Source: Bacillus sp. PAMC26568
GTDB taxonomy: Bacteria > Bacillota > Bacilli > Bacillales > Bacillaceae
Assembly: GCF_014235785.1 (NCBI RefSeq)
Contig: NZ_CP060137.1
Coordinates: 3,596,001-3,660,000, forward strand
Reading direction: 5' to 3'
Length of the DNA: 64,000 nt
In this document: positions 8,842 through 17,274 of the stretch, piece after piece
Layout of the letters: each line of letters begins with the position of its first letter
Position numbering within the stretch: position 1 is the stretch's first letter
The notes under the pieces: model-generated
Told to the model about the DNA's origin: nothing
Seen by the model: only the letters and a program-made list of their open reading frames with translations
The model's database searches: none
Translations under genes and position numbers: made by a program

Positions 8842-11202
8842 CTAATTTTTCACTAAAGCATTTTCATTTTTTAAAAGAAGTAAGACTTCTTCATTTAAAT
8901 GATCCAGCTCAATAAATTTCTCATTGTAAATAGATCCTTTATATTCAATAACAGTCTTGCCTTGCAGCTGTACCTTAATAAAGGCATCTTTCCCAATTGG
9001 AACCAGTCTTATTTCAGTGGTACCGCCGCTGTTTTTCAAGGAAATCAGTTCCAGTGTGCTATACACGATCGTAACATCTTCATGCACTTGATAATTTTGT
9101 AATGCGAGTAAACTTGATCTCGGCGGAAGCTTGACCACTTTACCGTCAAACAAAGCATGATCATGACTGAAAACCGCACCATGCTGCTCGATGTCATCAT
9201 AATTCGAGATAAAAACAAATGATTCCTGATTATTCTTACGTTCTACGAGCGATAAGTCCGAGTTATCTGACGACAAATGACGAGTAACGCCTATTTGGTT
9301 TGCAACTGCTAATATAACCTCTAATTTGTACTGATAATCATGTCCAATGCCTAATCCAAAAACGAGGATTTCACCGTTGCCTGCTTTTTTCTTATATGCA
9401 GCAGTTTCACCATTATAGTAAGCGATAGGTTCACCATTAAATTTGGAGAAACTTAACCGTTGTCTCGCCATGACAGATGGAATCGTCAGTACATCCAAAG
9501 CAGTAACACCTTCGTGAACATCCCATTCCCCTAATTCCAATTCATCACATAAAATCGTGCATGGTTTTCCCGTTAAATCCTTGATTGGAATCTGAGGATA
9601 CAGAATAAGCTTTCCACCATTTTTTACATAGTGAACCAGCTTTTCCTGCAAATCTTTCTTCATATATTGAGTTGAAAAGACCCAAATAGAAGGGATTACC
9701 CCAGGATTAAGCGCTTTCAATAAATCAATTGCTTCAAATTGAATATTTGCTGCAACAAGCAATCGAACAATCCCATCAAATGAATAATTCTCTCTTTTAC
9801 CGGCAATTTCATCAACAAGATGGCGATCTCTCTCATCGATTGTTTCAGTCATATAATCATCGGGGTTAAATCCTACAAATGTGTGAATTTGTTTTTTTGC
9901 ATGAACCAACTTTTCTCCAACCGTTTCAAACATTTTGCCTAAATGCTTTGCTTTAAAATAACTGGGACGAGGATTTCCCTGTGAATCGATCGGTGCCTGC
10001 CATTCATGACGAGTGCCAAATAGTCCAATATTTTCATAGTTTTCACCTGCAACGAACATATAATAGTTCAAAGCATTCATACCATGAGCAACACAAGTAC
10101 GTGTGTTTAAGTCTAAGTCCTGCGGATATAATCTTGGCCTGTCTGCTAATCTGCCAGACTGAAATTCAGCTGAGAATAATGGCTGATCTTGATTGGAAAT
10201 TGCTTTCGTATATGCTGATGCAAGGACTAAATCATGATAATTATCGTATCCAATACGACCTGGATAAAAATCCCCTGCAAGGATCACATCATCAAATTCA
10301 GCTGTCTTGTAAAGCTGTGAAAGACCGATTGGATAATCAACTCCACGGCTATAAATCGAATAATCTTTAAAACCATGAACGTTAATTATAAAAGGAACTG
10401 ATATTCCTGTATTCTTTGCAAACTGCCTTAAATGTCCTACATAGTCCTTAATATAAACTCTCCAAAACTCTCCCCATTCATAGTGGAGGGAAGCAGCATC
10501 CACATTCGAATCTTTTGAAAATGAATCGACAAAAGATTTAATAGAGTGCTCTTCGATGCCGTAAACTTGATTAATAGAATCGACAGTTTTATACTTATCA
10601 AGCATATACATTTCAAATTGTTTTAATGTTGGCGCATTAAAATCGGATGTATTTGTTACCCAATGCAGCATTCCAATCTCATTGCATAATTGGTACATAA
10701 TGATTGGCCCTTCAAATTCAAGCTGCATTGGGGCAATGATAGTGTTCACTTGTTCATACCATTTCTGTACTTTTTCCAGAAAGATCGGGTGCTGATATGA
10801 TACGACTTTTGTCGGATGTTCAAGGCCGTTTCGCTGTTTGGCAATGACGTCTGGATAATCAGATAGCAGCCATGGCGGAATTCCTTCGTATCTAACTTCT
10901 GCCATAACATATGGTCCAGGACGGACAATGCAATACAATTTCTTTTCTTTTACCAGCTGAAGGAAGGACTTCAAATCTCTTTCAGGTCTTGTATCTCCTG
11001 TAAAATCAAAGATTCCTTCTTCGAATTCATGCCATACCCAGGGCACATATGTACTAACTAAGTTGCAGCCGGCTTCAATCAACGAATCCAGTCTATTTGC
11101 CCACTCCTCTTTCGGTACTCGGTAGTAGTGACATTCGCCACCGAATAAGAAGACTTCTTTACCATTGATGATAAATTTCCCTTCTTTTGAAACGACACTC
11201 AC
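8842..11202 (-). CDS. Glycoside hydrolase family 35 beta-galactosidase-like enzyme
   Basis: A 786-residue enzyme with GTG start behind AGGAGGAG. The N-terminal TIM barrel shows GH35 landmarks: GGECHYYR near 20, PWVWHEFEEGIFDF near 55, RPGPYVMAEVRYEGIPPWL near 95, the acid/base Glu in QLCNEIGML near 175 and the nucleophile Glu in SAEFQSG near 350. A flavodoxin-like domain follows (about 480-600), then beta-strand domains. There is no signal peptide, so it should act in the cytoplasm on imported oligosaccharide, removing terminal galactose. The match is typical of the GH35 subgroup found in Bacillales sugar operons rather than plant or fungal enzymes. A paralogue lies at 13526-15949. Exact substrate cannot be read from sequence. 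Confidence 0.85.
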   Translation of the reverse strand: MSVVSKEGKFIINGKEVFLFGGECHYYRVPKEEWANRLDSLIEAGCNLVSTYVPWVWHEFEEGIFDFTGDTRPERDLKSFLQLVKEKKLYCIVRPGPYVMAEVRYEGIPPWLLSDYPDVIAKQRNGLEHPTKVVSYQHPIFLEKVQKWYEQVNTIIAPMQLEFEGPIIMYQLCNEIGMLHWVTNTSDFNAPTLKQFEMYMLDKYKTVDSINQVYGIEEHSIKSFVDSFSKDSNVDAASLHYEWGEFWRVYIKDYVGHLRQFAKNTGISVPFIINVHGFKDYSIYSRGVDYPIGLSQLYKTAEFDDVILAGDFYPGRIGYDNYHDLVLASAYTKAISNQDQPLFSAEFQSGRLADRPRLYPQDLDLNTRTCVAHGMNALNYYMFVAGENYENIGLFGTRHEWQAPIDSQGNPRPSYFKAKHLGKMFETVGEKLVHAKKQIHTFVGFNPDDYMTETIDERDRHLVDEIAGKRENYSFDGIVRLLVAANIQFEAIDLLKALNPGVIPSIWVFSTQYMKKDLQEKLVHYVKNGGKLILYPQIPIKDLTGKPCTILCDELELGEWDVHEGVTALDVLTIPSVMARQRLSFSKFNGEPIAYYNGETAAYKKKAGNGEILVFGLGIGHDYQYKLEVILAVANQIGVTRHLSSDNSDLSLVERKNNQESFVFISNYDDIEQHGAVFSHDHALFDGKVVKLPPRSSLLALQNYQVHEDVTIVYSTLELISLKNSGGTTEIRLVPIGKDAFIKVQLQGKTVIEYKGSIYNEKFIELDHLNEEVLLLLKNENALVKN

Positions 11203-11253
11203 TCACTTCTCCTCCTGATAATTGAATTGGCTTTTTTAAGCTGCTCACCCCCT

Positions 11254-12264
11254 CTAATGTGCAATCAATGATTTTCGTGGAACACCTGTTGTTTTTCGAA
11301 CGACCAATTCAGTAGGCATTATAAAATTTCGTTTATTTACTTCCTCAGTAAGTGATTGGCAGACAAGATGCGCAGCCAATGATCCAATTTCAAATTTGGA
11401 TTGACTGACAGTCGTTAAAGGCGGATGTACATATTGTGAAATTTCGATATCATCGAAGCCTACAATTGACACATCTTCAGGGATTTTTAAGTTTGCCTCC
11501 TTAAATGCACGAAGTGCGCCGATTGCCATTTCATCATTCGCACAGAAGATTGCTGTCGGTATATTACCTTGCAGAATAAGCATCTTTGCAGACAAATATC
11601 CTCCCTCTCTTGTGAATTTCCCCTGCAGGGTCCAATGAGATTTCAATGCAAGATTATGTTCCATCATACTTCTTTGAAAGCCTAGAAACCGCTCTGCATT
11701 GTCCCGATTTTCTTGAGGACCGCTCATAAAGGCTATTTCCCGATGACCTAATTTAATTAAATGGTCTGTTGCTTCGTATCCCCCTCTTTCATTATCAACC
11801 AGTACACTCATAATCTTCTGATCTGCAGGTTCCCGATCAAGTAATACAATAGGAAAGTCGTCACGGACTGACTGGTTTATCATTTCGTCCGAAATATTTG
11901 ATGCCAGCATAATGACTCCATCTACTCTGCGTTCTTGTAAAAATTTAGTTACTGTTGATGTTTTCCCTTCAATGGAACTGCAGGCAATTAACCCATAATC
12001 ATTTGCAGTTAATGTTTCTTGAACTCCTCTGATAACCTCAGACCAAAATGATCCTGATAAATCATTTAGTATAAGGCCAATTGTTTCTGTTTTATTGAGT
12101 TTTAAATCTCTTGCAATTCCGTTTCTCCTATAATTCAGCGTTTTCGCAGCCTCTATTATCTTCCTTGTTGTTTCAGGAGTTACTTTCGAGCTATTGTTTA
12201 ACGCATATGATGCTGTTGAGACAGCAACTCCAGCTAATTTTGCGACATCTTTTATTGTAGTCAT
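11254..12264 (-). CDS. LacI-family repressor of the GH35/ABC locus
   Basis: A 336-residue regulator. An N-terminal helix-turn-helix (TTIKDVAKLAGVAVSTASYALN, residues 2-23) and hinge helix precede a periplasmic-binding-protein-like sugar-sensing domain (ETIGLILNDLSGSFWSEV to about 330). I place the start at 12264 because GGAGG lies directly before that ATG; nine further codons upstream remain open but would hide the ribosome site. It is the first gene of the leftward operon, 51 bases before the GH35 gene. Two GAAACGTTTC operators lie in its own upstream region, so autoregulation is likely. Ligand unknown, presumably a galactoside released from the imported substrate. Confidence 0.9.
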   Translation of the reverse strand: MTTIKDVAKLAGVAVSTASYALNNSSKVTPETTRKIIEAAKTLNYRRNGIARDLKLNKTETIGLILNDLSGSFWSEVIRGVQETLTANDYGLIACSSIEGKTSTVTKFLQERRVDGVIMLASNISDEMINQSVRDDFPIVLLDREPADQKIMSVLVDNERGGYEATDHLIKLGHREIAFMSGPQENRDNAERFLGFQRSMMEHNLALKSHWTLQGKFTREGGYLSAKMLILQGNIPTAIFCANDEMAIGALRAFKEANLKIPEDVSIVGFDDIEISQYVHPPLTTVSQSKFEIGSLAAHLVCQSLTEEVNKRNFIMPTELVVRKTTGVPRKSLIAH

Positions 12265-12293
12265 TACATCCTCCATATCAAACACTATCACTC

Positions 12294-12307
12294 TTGAAAC
12301 GTTTCAA
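12294..12307. promoter_or_regulatory. Candidate operator TTGAAACGTTTCAA, regulator leader
   Basis: A perfect 14-base palindrome 29 bases upstream of the regulator start. It is identical to the sites at 13204-13217 and 13468-13481. It is two bases shorter in its centre than a CcpA cre site, so a local LacI-type regulator is the better candidate. Confidence 0.7.
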
Positions 12308-12370
12308 TAAAAAGCTAAAAAATATAGTTTTACATCCAATTTTGCTTAGAACAACAGTATGTTTTCTTTT

Positions 12371-12380
12371 GAAACGTTTT
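12371..12380. promoter_or_regulatory. Candidate operator core at the regulator promoter
   Basis: GAAACGTTTT, a one-mismatch copy of the GAAACGTTTC core, just downstream of the -10 element at 12392-12397. Binding here would cover the first transcribed bases. Confidence 0.55.
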
Positions 12381-12391
12381 TATTTATTTCC

Positions 12392-12421
12392 ATTCTAGCA
12401 AATGAAAGCGCTTAAAATCAA
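12392..12421 (-). promoter_or_regulatory. Promoter of the regulator/GH35/ABC operon
   Basis: Leftward sigma-A type promoter read on the minus strand: TTGATT, an 18-base spacer and TAGAAT, with an extended -10 (TGC before TAGAAT). The spacer holds AAGCGCTTTCAT, which resembles a cre half and is shared with the yesL-like promoter region. The inferred transcript has a leader of about 120 bases containing the second operator. Confidence 0.5.
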
Positions 12422-12486
12422 TCAGTATTTGTAAAATTTTCAGATTTTTTACGCTTTTCTGGCAGACCTCTTAATAAGAATGGTGT

Positions 12487-13119
12487 TCACGAGGCTTTTT
12501 CCTCTTTCATCTTTTCAATCTTATGAAATAGATTTTGTGTTCTCCAGCTCGTCCAGGCAACTATTCCGCTTACACCAAAGAACGGAATCAAGGTTGGGAT
12601 ATTTACGTTGATAATGACAAGTGTTGCGATTCCTGCCATTATAAAAATTAATTGAAACGGCCGAATAAAGACTAAAGCAAACGAGTATTTCCAATACTCC
12701 AGACTGCTAAGCCTGTAATGAGCAAAGACAGGGAAAAAAATGATGGCTGTAAGAGAAAAAACAATAGCTAACAAAACAGAGAATGATCTGAAGAAAAAAA
12801 ATATGGCAGAGTTATTGGCTGAGAAATAAAGAATATCTAAATAGAGAATAATAAAAGCAGCTATCATGATGATTCCGTTCATTTGAGACATCCAAAAATT
12901 TTGTTTGAATTCCTTCCGAAATGTTTTAAAAACCGGAAACTCTTCTTCTTCCTGAAGCCATTTTCTAAAAATAGCAAAGCTTGCGGTTGTTGCCGGGAAA
13001 ATACCAGCAACGACAAGCCCAGATACGGTAAATAGGATCCAAAGAATATTTAAGTATGCTATTCTCATTATCCAATTGCACACCTGCAATAGCGGAATTA
13101 GTTTAGTAGATGTCATCAT
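12487..13119 (-). CDS. YesL-family membrane protein (DUF624)
   Basis: A 210-residue protein with about five membrane helices. The N-terminal pattern (helix, NILWILFTVSGLVVAGIFPATTASFAIFRKW) and the following basic loop FKTFRKEFKQNFW are typical of the YesL/DUF624 family, which regularly accompanies carbohydrate ABC transporters in Bacillales. Its biochemical role is unknown. ATG start behind AAAGGATACGTGA. It is separated from the regulator by about 220 bases but has its own operator and extended -10 upstream (13204-13234), so it appears to belong to the same regulon while being transcribed as its own unit. Confidence 0.82.
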   Translation of the reverse strand: MMTSTKLIPLLQVCNWIMRIAYLNILWILFTVSGLVVAGIFPATTASFAIFRKWLQEEEEFPVFKTFRKEFKQNFWMSQMNGIIMIAAFIILYLDILYFSANNSAIFFFFRSFSVLLAIVFSLTAIIFFPVFAHYRLSSLEYWKYSFALVFIRPFQLIFIMAGIATLVIINVNIPTLIPFFGVSGIVAWTSWRTQNLFHKIEKMKEEKAS

Positions 13120-13203
13120 TCACGTATCCTTTCCCTCTAAAGTTTTAGCTTTTTGCGGCTGATTTTCAACTTGTCATATTTGAATGAACTTAATAAACGT
13201 TAT

Positions 13204-13217
13204 TTGAAACGTTTCAA
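13204..13217. promoter_or_regulatory. Candidate operator TTGAAACGTTTCAA upstream of the YesL-like gene
   Basis: Perfect palindrome placed a few bases downstream of a leftward TAGAAT box at 13226-13231, the same geometry as at the other two promoters of the locus. Confidence 0.7.
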
Positions 13218-13225
13218 TATGATTA

Positions 13226-13234
13226 ATTCTACCA
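13226..13234 (-). promoter_or_regulatory. Extended -10 element of the YesL-like gene
   Basis: Minus-strand TGGTAGAAT, i.e. TGN plus TAGAAT. No good -35 exists at 17-18 bases. The overlapping ACGCTTTCAT upstream matches the element seen in the regulator promoter spacer, suggesting shared control. Confidence 0.4.
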
Positions 13235-13433
13235 TGAAAGCGTTTCACTTAATATATGTGTTTATGAATAAACTGAATTCTTATTTTATTTCTTATAATA
13301 GGATTTCTATTAAATTGCATAAACAGACTAAAACAATGTCCAAGGGTGATTTCATGCACCTTTTTTCACAAAATGAGGCTATAATCTGTGAGTCTGAATT
13401 ATTCTTCAGTTAAAAAAAGCATATTTTTTGCGA

Positions 13434-13462
13434 TTGATAATGTAAGCCCTTTCTTTTATAAT
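13434..13462 (+). promoter_or_regulatory. Sigma-A promoter of the second GH35 gene
   Basis: TTGATA at 13434-13439, a 17-base spacer and a consensus TATAAT at 13457-13462. The operator at 13468-13481 would overlap the transcription start. Confidence 0.75.
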
Positions 13463-13467
13463 GCTAA

Positions 13468-13481
13468 TTGAAACGTTTCAA
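13468..13481. promoter_or_regulatory. Candidate operator TTGAAACGTTTCAA of the second GH35 gene
   Basis: Perfect palindrome beginning five bases after the -10 box, well placed to block transcription start when the LacI-type repressor is bound. Confidence 0.75.
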
Positions 13482-13525
13482 TTTTTAGAAAATAAAGTAT
13501 ATTTTTAATGAATAGGGGGATGGGG

Positions 13526-15949
13526 ATGGGATCTGCAATTGAAATAAAAAATAAGCAAATCGTTATCGATGGTGAGCCAGCCATTATTATGTGCGGAGAA
13601 ATTCACTATTATCGGCTTGATCGAAAAGACTGGCAGGATCGGATTACTAAATTGGTGGATGCCGGCTGTAACGCTGTTGCATCCTATGTTCCTTGGCTGT
13701 GCCATGAACCAGATGAAGGAAAATTTGATTTAGATGGCAGCACTAGACCAGAGCTTGATTTAGGGGCGTTCATTGATCTTTGTCATGAAAATGATCTCTA
13801 TTTCTTTGTTCGGCCTGGACCTTTTATTATGGCAGAAATGAAAAACGAGGGCATTCCTTACTGGGTATACGAAAAGCATCCTGAAATTATTCCTGTAGCA
13901 TGGGATAACAAAAAAGTTCCAACATCTACAATTGATTACCTAGCACCTAATTTTCTAAAAGCAGCACGGAATTGGTACAAAGCAGTAATGTCGGTTATAG
14001 AACCTCGCCTAATCACAAACGGGGGAAATATTATTGGAGTGCAGCTGGACAATGAAATTGGAATGCTATCATGGGTCAGCAACAGCCCAGACCTGACAGA
14101 CTTTCTTTTAGATGACTTCACAGCTTGGTTAAATAATCAATACAGCACTGAAGAGCTTACACAAAGATATCCTTTCAACTTGAACAGCCCGGAAATCAGA
14201 AATTCGCATATCCGATCTCCTAAAGAAGACTATACTGCAGCGCTACATAAAGATCTTGGATATTTTATGAGAAATCGCTTTGCTCGATATATTGACGAGC
14301 TGCGCTCCTATTCAGAGGAATTTGGCATAAAGGATATACCTTTCGTTGTTAACATCCATGGTACAAGCGGCGGAAGAGGTTTTACTTATCCGATCGGAAT
14401 AAGCCAGCTTTATGAATCCTATACGCAAGCCCCTGGATATCTATCCGGTTCTGATATCTATTTTGAAGATTTAACAATGAATAATTTTCAAGATCTTTAT
14501 CTGATAAATGGGTTTATGGACGCCGTTCACACTCCTGATCAGCCATTAACTTCTGTTGAATTTAATTGCGGTGATGGAAATTTCGGTTCAACCTTTGGCG
14601 GCAGGTACGATCCATCGGCAGCTGATTTTAAGATTCGCATGTGTCTTGCACAAGGGAACAGATTGATTAATTATTACTTATTTACCGGCGGCTATAATTA
14701 TCGTTTAGATACCATGCGTAATGATGGAAATGACCGCGTTGCTTTTACAGGTGAAAGACACGGATTTGCTGCACCTGTCAGTCCAGAAGGAGAATTGAAT
14801 TATACGTACCCGCGAATGAAACGTGTCACGAAAACCGTTATGGCCGTATCCAAAAAGCTTGCTGCTATGAATGAAGAGCACGATGATGTTTCATTTGCTT
14901 TTATTCCTGATTATTACATGACCGAATATCGTTATCCAAACAGCGAGAAAATGAAGGAAATACTTACAAATATAGAAGCAAACCGGGCATATGGCGCATG
15001 GGAAATCATGGCTCGGGCTATGTTGATCTCAGGGTATCGATTTGGGGCGGCGGATATCCAGAACCAGCCTTTAGATCCAAAGAAAACTCCTGTACTGGCC
15101 ATACCTTCTGCACGATATATGAGCCGTGAAATTCAACAAAAGCTAGCTTCATATCTTCTGGATGGAGGGAAGATGCTGCTTTTTGGAGAAGTTCCGCAAT
15201 ATGATATGGAAGGGAAACCTTGCAGTGTTATGTCAGAGGTTTTAGATGTCAAACCTGCTGGAAGCCGAAAGTCTTCCGAGAATTATTATCTCTCAGTTTG
15301 TGCAGAAGGATGGGCTGCTCCGCGCCCTGAAGTGCGCTCAAATTTCTCTCAAACATTTAAACTGGGCAATAACGCTGATTCTATACTCTCAATCTATGGA
15401 ACTGAAGAATCTTGCGGTTTTGATTCAAAGGTTGGCACTGGAAGGGCAATTGTAATTGCTACAGCTTATAGCTGTGATGTAGATTTATTTAAACAAGCAT
15501 TAGAAAAACTGGGTGCAAAGGCAAAGCTTGTTCATGACTTTAAACATCATGGAATTTTTATGACCTCTGCTGCTAACCAGCATGGAGAACGCATGCTGCA
15601 CCTTCTAAATTTAGATGGATTGGATAAGGAATTTCATATTTATGATCAGGATGAAAAGTTATTTAATGGGCGTAAAATCCTTCTCCAAAGCAAGGATGGT
15701 GTAATGCTGCCTCTGAATATGACATTTGACGAAGTGAAAATTGTTTATTCTACAGCAGAAATTGTGAATTTGGAAAGGAATCAAATAACCTTCCGTCTGA
15801 CACAGCCTAAAGACATCATTACATTTGAAACAGACAAAGAAATCCTGGATAGTGATGAGTACAATGTCGAGAGAACCAATAACCGATTAATAGTTCGTTC
15901 TAATAAGCATGCCAAAGTTGATGATAGCTTGACTGTTAAGTTTCGTTAA
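13526..15949 (+). CDS. Second GH35 beta-galactosidase-like enzyme
   Basis: A cytoplasmic GH35 enzyme of 807 residues. I choose the ATG at 13526 because AGGGGG lies six bases before it and the protein then starts level with its paralogue; the frame also offers ATGs at 13508 and 13520. Landmarks match family members: CGEIHYYR near 24, PWLCHEPDEGKFDLDG near 60, RPGPFIMAEMKNEGIPYWVY near 105, the acid/base Glu in QLDNEIGML near 178 and the nucleophile Glu in SVEFNCG near 355. It is clearly homologous to the enzyme at 8842-11202 but diverged throughout, so probably not a recent duplication; the pair may split linkage or substrate types. It has its own promoter and operator. Confidence 0.85.
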   Translation: MGSAIEIKNKQIVIDGEPAIIMCGEIHYYRLDRKDWQDRITKLVDAGCNAVASYVPWLCHEPDEGKFDLDGSTRPELDLGAFIDLCHENDLYFFVRPGPFIMAEMKNEGIPYWVYEKHPEIIPVAWDNKKVPTSTIDYLAPNFLKAARNWYKAVMSVIEPRLITNGGNIIGVQLDNEIGMLSWVSNSPDLTDFLLDDFTAWLNNQYSTEELTQRYPFNLNSPEIRNSHIRSPKEDYTAALHKDLGYFMRNRFARYIDELRSYSEEFGIKDIPFVVNIHGTSGGRGFTYPIGISQLYESYTQAPGYLSGSDIYFEDLTMNNFQDLYLINGFMDAVHTPDQPLTSVEFNCGDGNFGSTFGGRYDPSAADFKIRMCLAQGNRLINYYLFTGGYNYRLDTMRNDGNDRVAFTGERHGFAAPVSPEGELNYTYPRMKRVTKTVMAVSKKLAAMNEEHDDVSFAFIPDYYMTEYRYPNSEKMKEILTNIEANRAYGAWEIMARAMLISGYRFGAADIQNQPLDPKKTPVLAIPSARYMSREIQQKLASYLLDGGKMLLFGEVPQYDMEGKPCSVMSEVLDVKPAGSRKSSENYYLSVCAEGWAAPRPEVRSNFSQTFKLGNNADSILSIYGTEESCGFDSKVGTGRAIVIATAYSCDVDLFKQALEKLGAKAKLVHDFKHHGIFMTSAANQHGERMLHLLNLDGLDKEFHIYDQDEKLFNGRKILLQSKDGVMLPLNMTFDEVKIVYSTAEIVNLERNQITFRLTQPKDIITFETDKEILDSDEYNVERTNNRLIVRSNKHAKVDDSLTVKFR

Positions 15950-15962
15950 TCGCAATAAAAAG

Positions 15963-16006
15963 TGCTGATCTAGGCAGATGCTAAAAAGACATCTCATAGA
16001 TCAGCA
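15963..16006. terminator. Hairpin between convergent GH35 and lacI-type genes
   Basis: TGCTGATCT at 15963-15971 pairs with AGATCAGCA at 15998-16006, with an inner AGATG/CATCT pair. It lies between two convergent stops. The U-tract is poor, so terminator function is only moderately supported. Confidence 0.5.
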
Positions 16007-16036
16007 TTTCCATATATATTCATGAGTTTTTTTTGT

Positions 16037-17050
16037 TTAAATGCTCTGAATTGTATTTAAAACAGTCGAATCTCTTACAATAAGCTTTAACGGAAACTGA
16101 TAGATTTCATGAGATTGATGTGTTTTACTATTAATTTTATCGATCATGACATCCATTGCTTTTTTAGCCATCTCTTTGACTGGCTGCTGTACAGTTGTGA
16201 TCATTGGATCCAGCAGCTCAGCTATAGCCTGATTGTCAAAGCCCACCACTGCCAAATCAGCCGGAATGTGCCACCCGCTTTTTTTAGCTTCGGAAATAAT
16301 GCCAGCAGCAACTTCGTCAGCACCTGTAAAAACGGCTGTCGGCTTCTGATCGAGTTCCCTTATTTCACGGAACACTCTTTTTCCGTCTTCAATGTTAAAG
16401 GCATCCCTATAAGCCATATTTTCGACAAAAAGATATCCGGCTTCGGACATAGCTTGTCTAAATCCCTTCTCTCTCGCTCTTGCCACATTGCTTCTATGGC
16501 CGCCGCAGCAATAAGCAATTTGCCTGTGCCCTTGTTCAATTAGATGTTTCGTTGCTATGTATCCGCCATACTCTTGGTCCAGTCTGACCATTGGTACGTT
16601 GGCACTTTCCTCAAATTCATTGCACAAAACAATTGGTCCATATTCCGAAAACGGCTCAATTTTGCTCCACTCATTCTCAAGTGAAGCGAGAATCACGCCA
16701 TCAACCTGTTTCGTTTTTAGAAGATTCAAATACTTAAGTTCTTTTTCTGGCGAATACTGTGTTTGACAGACTATTAATTGATAGTTGCGTTCAGAAGAAG
16801 CCATTTCCAATGACTCAATGAATTGGCTGAAAAAAGGATTTAAGACTCTTGGAATGAATACAGCAATAATTTCAGTTTTTTGATTGCGAAGACTTCTGGC
16901 AGAAGAATTAGGCACATAGCCTAGGTCTTCCATCGCTTCTAATACGACCCTTTTTTTAGATTCAGATACATACGGATGGTTATTGATGACTCTTGATACA
17001 GTTGTTCTTGACAGCCCTGCAAGTCTGGCGACATCTTCAATTGTAGACAC
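16037..17050 (-). CDS. LacI-family transcriptional regulator
   Basis: A 337-residue regulator with GTG start behind GAGGGGGAAAGCAA. The N-terminal helix-turn-helix (STIEDVARLAGLSRTTVSRVIN) differs in its recognition helix (SRTTVSRVIN) from the other LacI-type protein of the locus (STASYALN), so the two should read different operators. A sugar-binding core follows (TEIIAVFIPRVLNPFFSQFIE). Its upstream region holds TGTAAGCCCTTACA across the -35, a plausible self-operator. I found no second copy of that palindrome in the window, so its targets beyond itself are unknown. Confidence 0.9.
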   Translation of the reverse strand: MSTIEDVARLAGLSRTTVSRVINNHPYVSESKKRVVLEAMEDLGYVPNSSARSLRNQKTEIIAVFIPRVLNPFFSQFIESLEMASSERNYQLIVCQTQYSPEKELKYLNLLKTKQVDGVILASLENEWSKIEPFSEYGPIVLCNEFEESANVPMVRLDQEYGGYIATKHLIEQGHRQIAYCCGGHRSNVARAREKGFRQAMSEAGYLFVENMAYRDAFNIEDGKRVFREIRELDQKPTAVFTGADEVAAGIISEAKKSGWHIPADLAVVGFDNQAIAELLDPMITTVQQPVKEMAKKAMDVMIDKINSKTHQSHEIYQFPLKLIVRDSTVLNTIQSI

Positions 17051-17116
17051 TTGCTTTCCCCCTCACCGCGCGAACGCACGACATCACGCTGTAACATGAA
17101 ATCGTTCTCATTTCCC

Positions 17117-17145
17117 ATTATATTTCAAAATGTAAGGGCTTACAA
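17117..17145 (-). promoter_or_regulatory. Promoter with overlapping operator for the second LacI-type gene
   Basis: Minus-strand TTGTAA, a 17-base spacer and a consensus TATAAT. The palindrome TGTAAG-GG-CTTACA (17131-17144) covers the -35. It resembles a cre site but has GG instead of the invariant central CG, so autoregulation by the adjacent LacI-type protein is more likely than CcpA. Confidence 0.55.
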
Positions 17146-17233
17146 CAATAGATTGATAGATTATTGAATTATGATTTGCTGCTTTTTATTATACAGGAAG
17201 AATATTTGTGAGATATTATCTTTTTTACTGCAC

Positions 17234-17269
17234 ATAAAAAAACGCCTAAAGCAAAATGCTTTAGACGTT
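17234..17269 (-). terminator. Intrinsic terminator after yhgE
   Basis: Leftward hairpin: AACGTCTAAAGC pairs with GCTTTAGGCGTT around a loop of five bases, followed by seven T. It lies immediately after the yhgE stop. Confidence 0.85.
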
Positions 17270-17274
17270 TCCTT

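Noticed and set aside
12294..12307. CcpA cre site reading of TTGAAACGTTTCAA
   Set aside because: The centre is two bases shorter than the cre consensus; a LacI-type regulator is encoded alongside.
13235..13248. cre-like TGAAAGCGTTTCAC
   Set aside because: It is one base short between the arms and fails the consensus at the final C; kept only as a spacer element of the promoter discussion.
13153..13413. Rightward frame of 86 codons in the gap before the second GH35 gene
   Set aside because: It runs across two operator-like sites and a promoter region, has no ribosome site and reads as AT-rich translation of control sequence.
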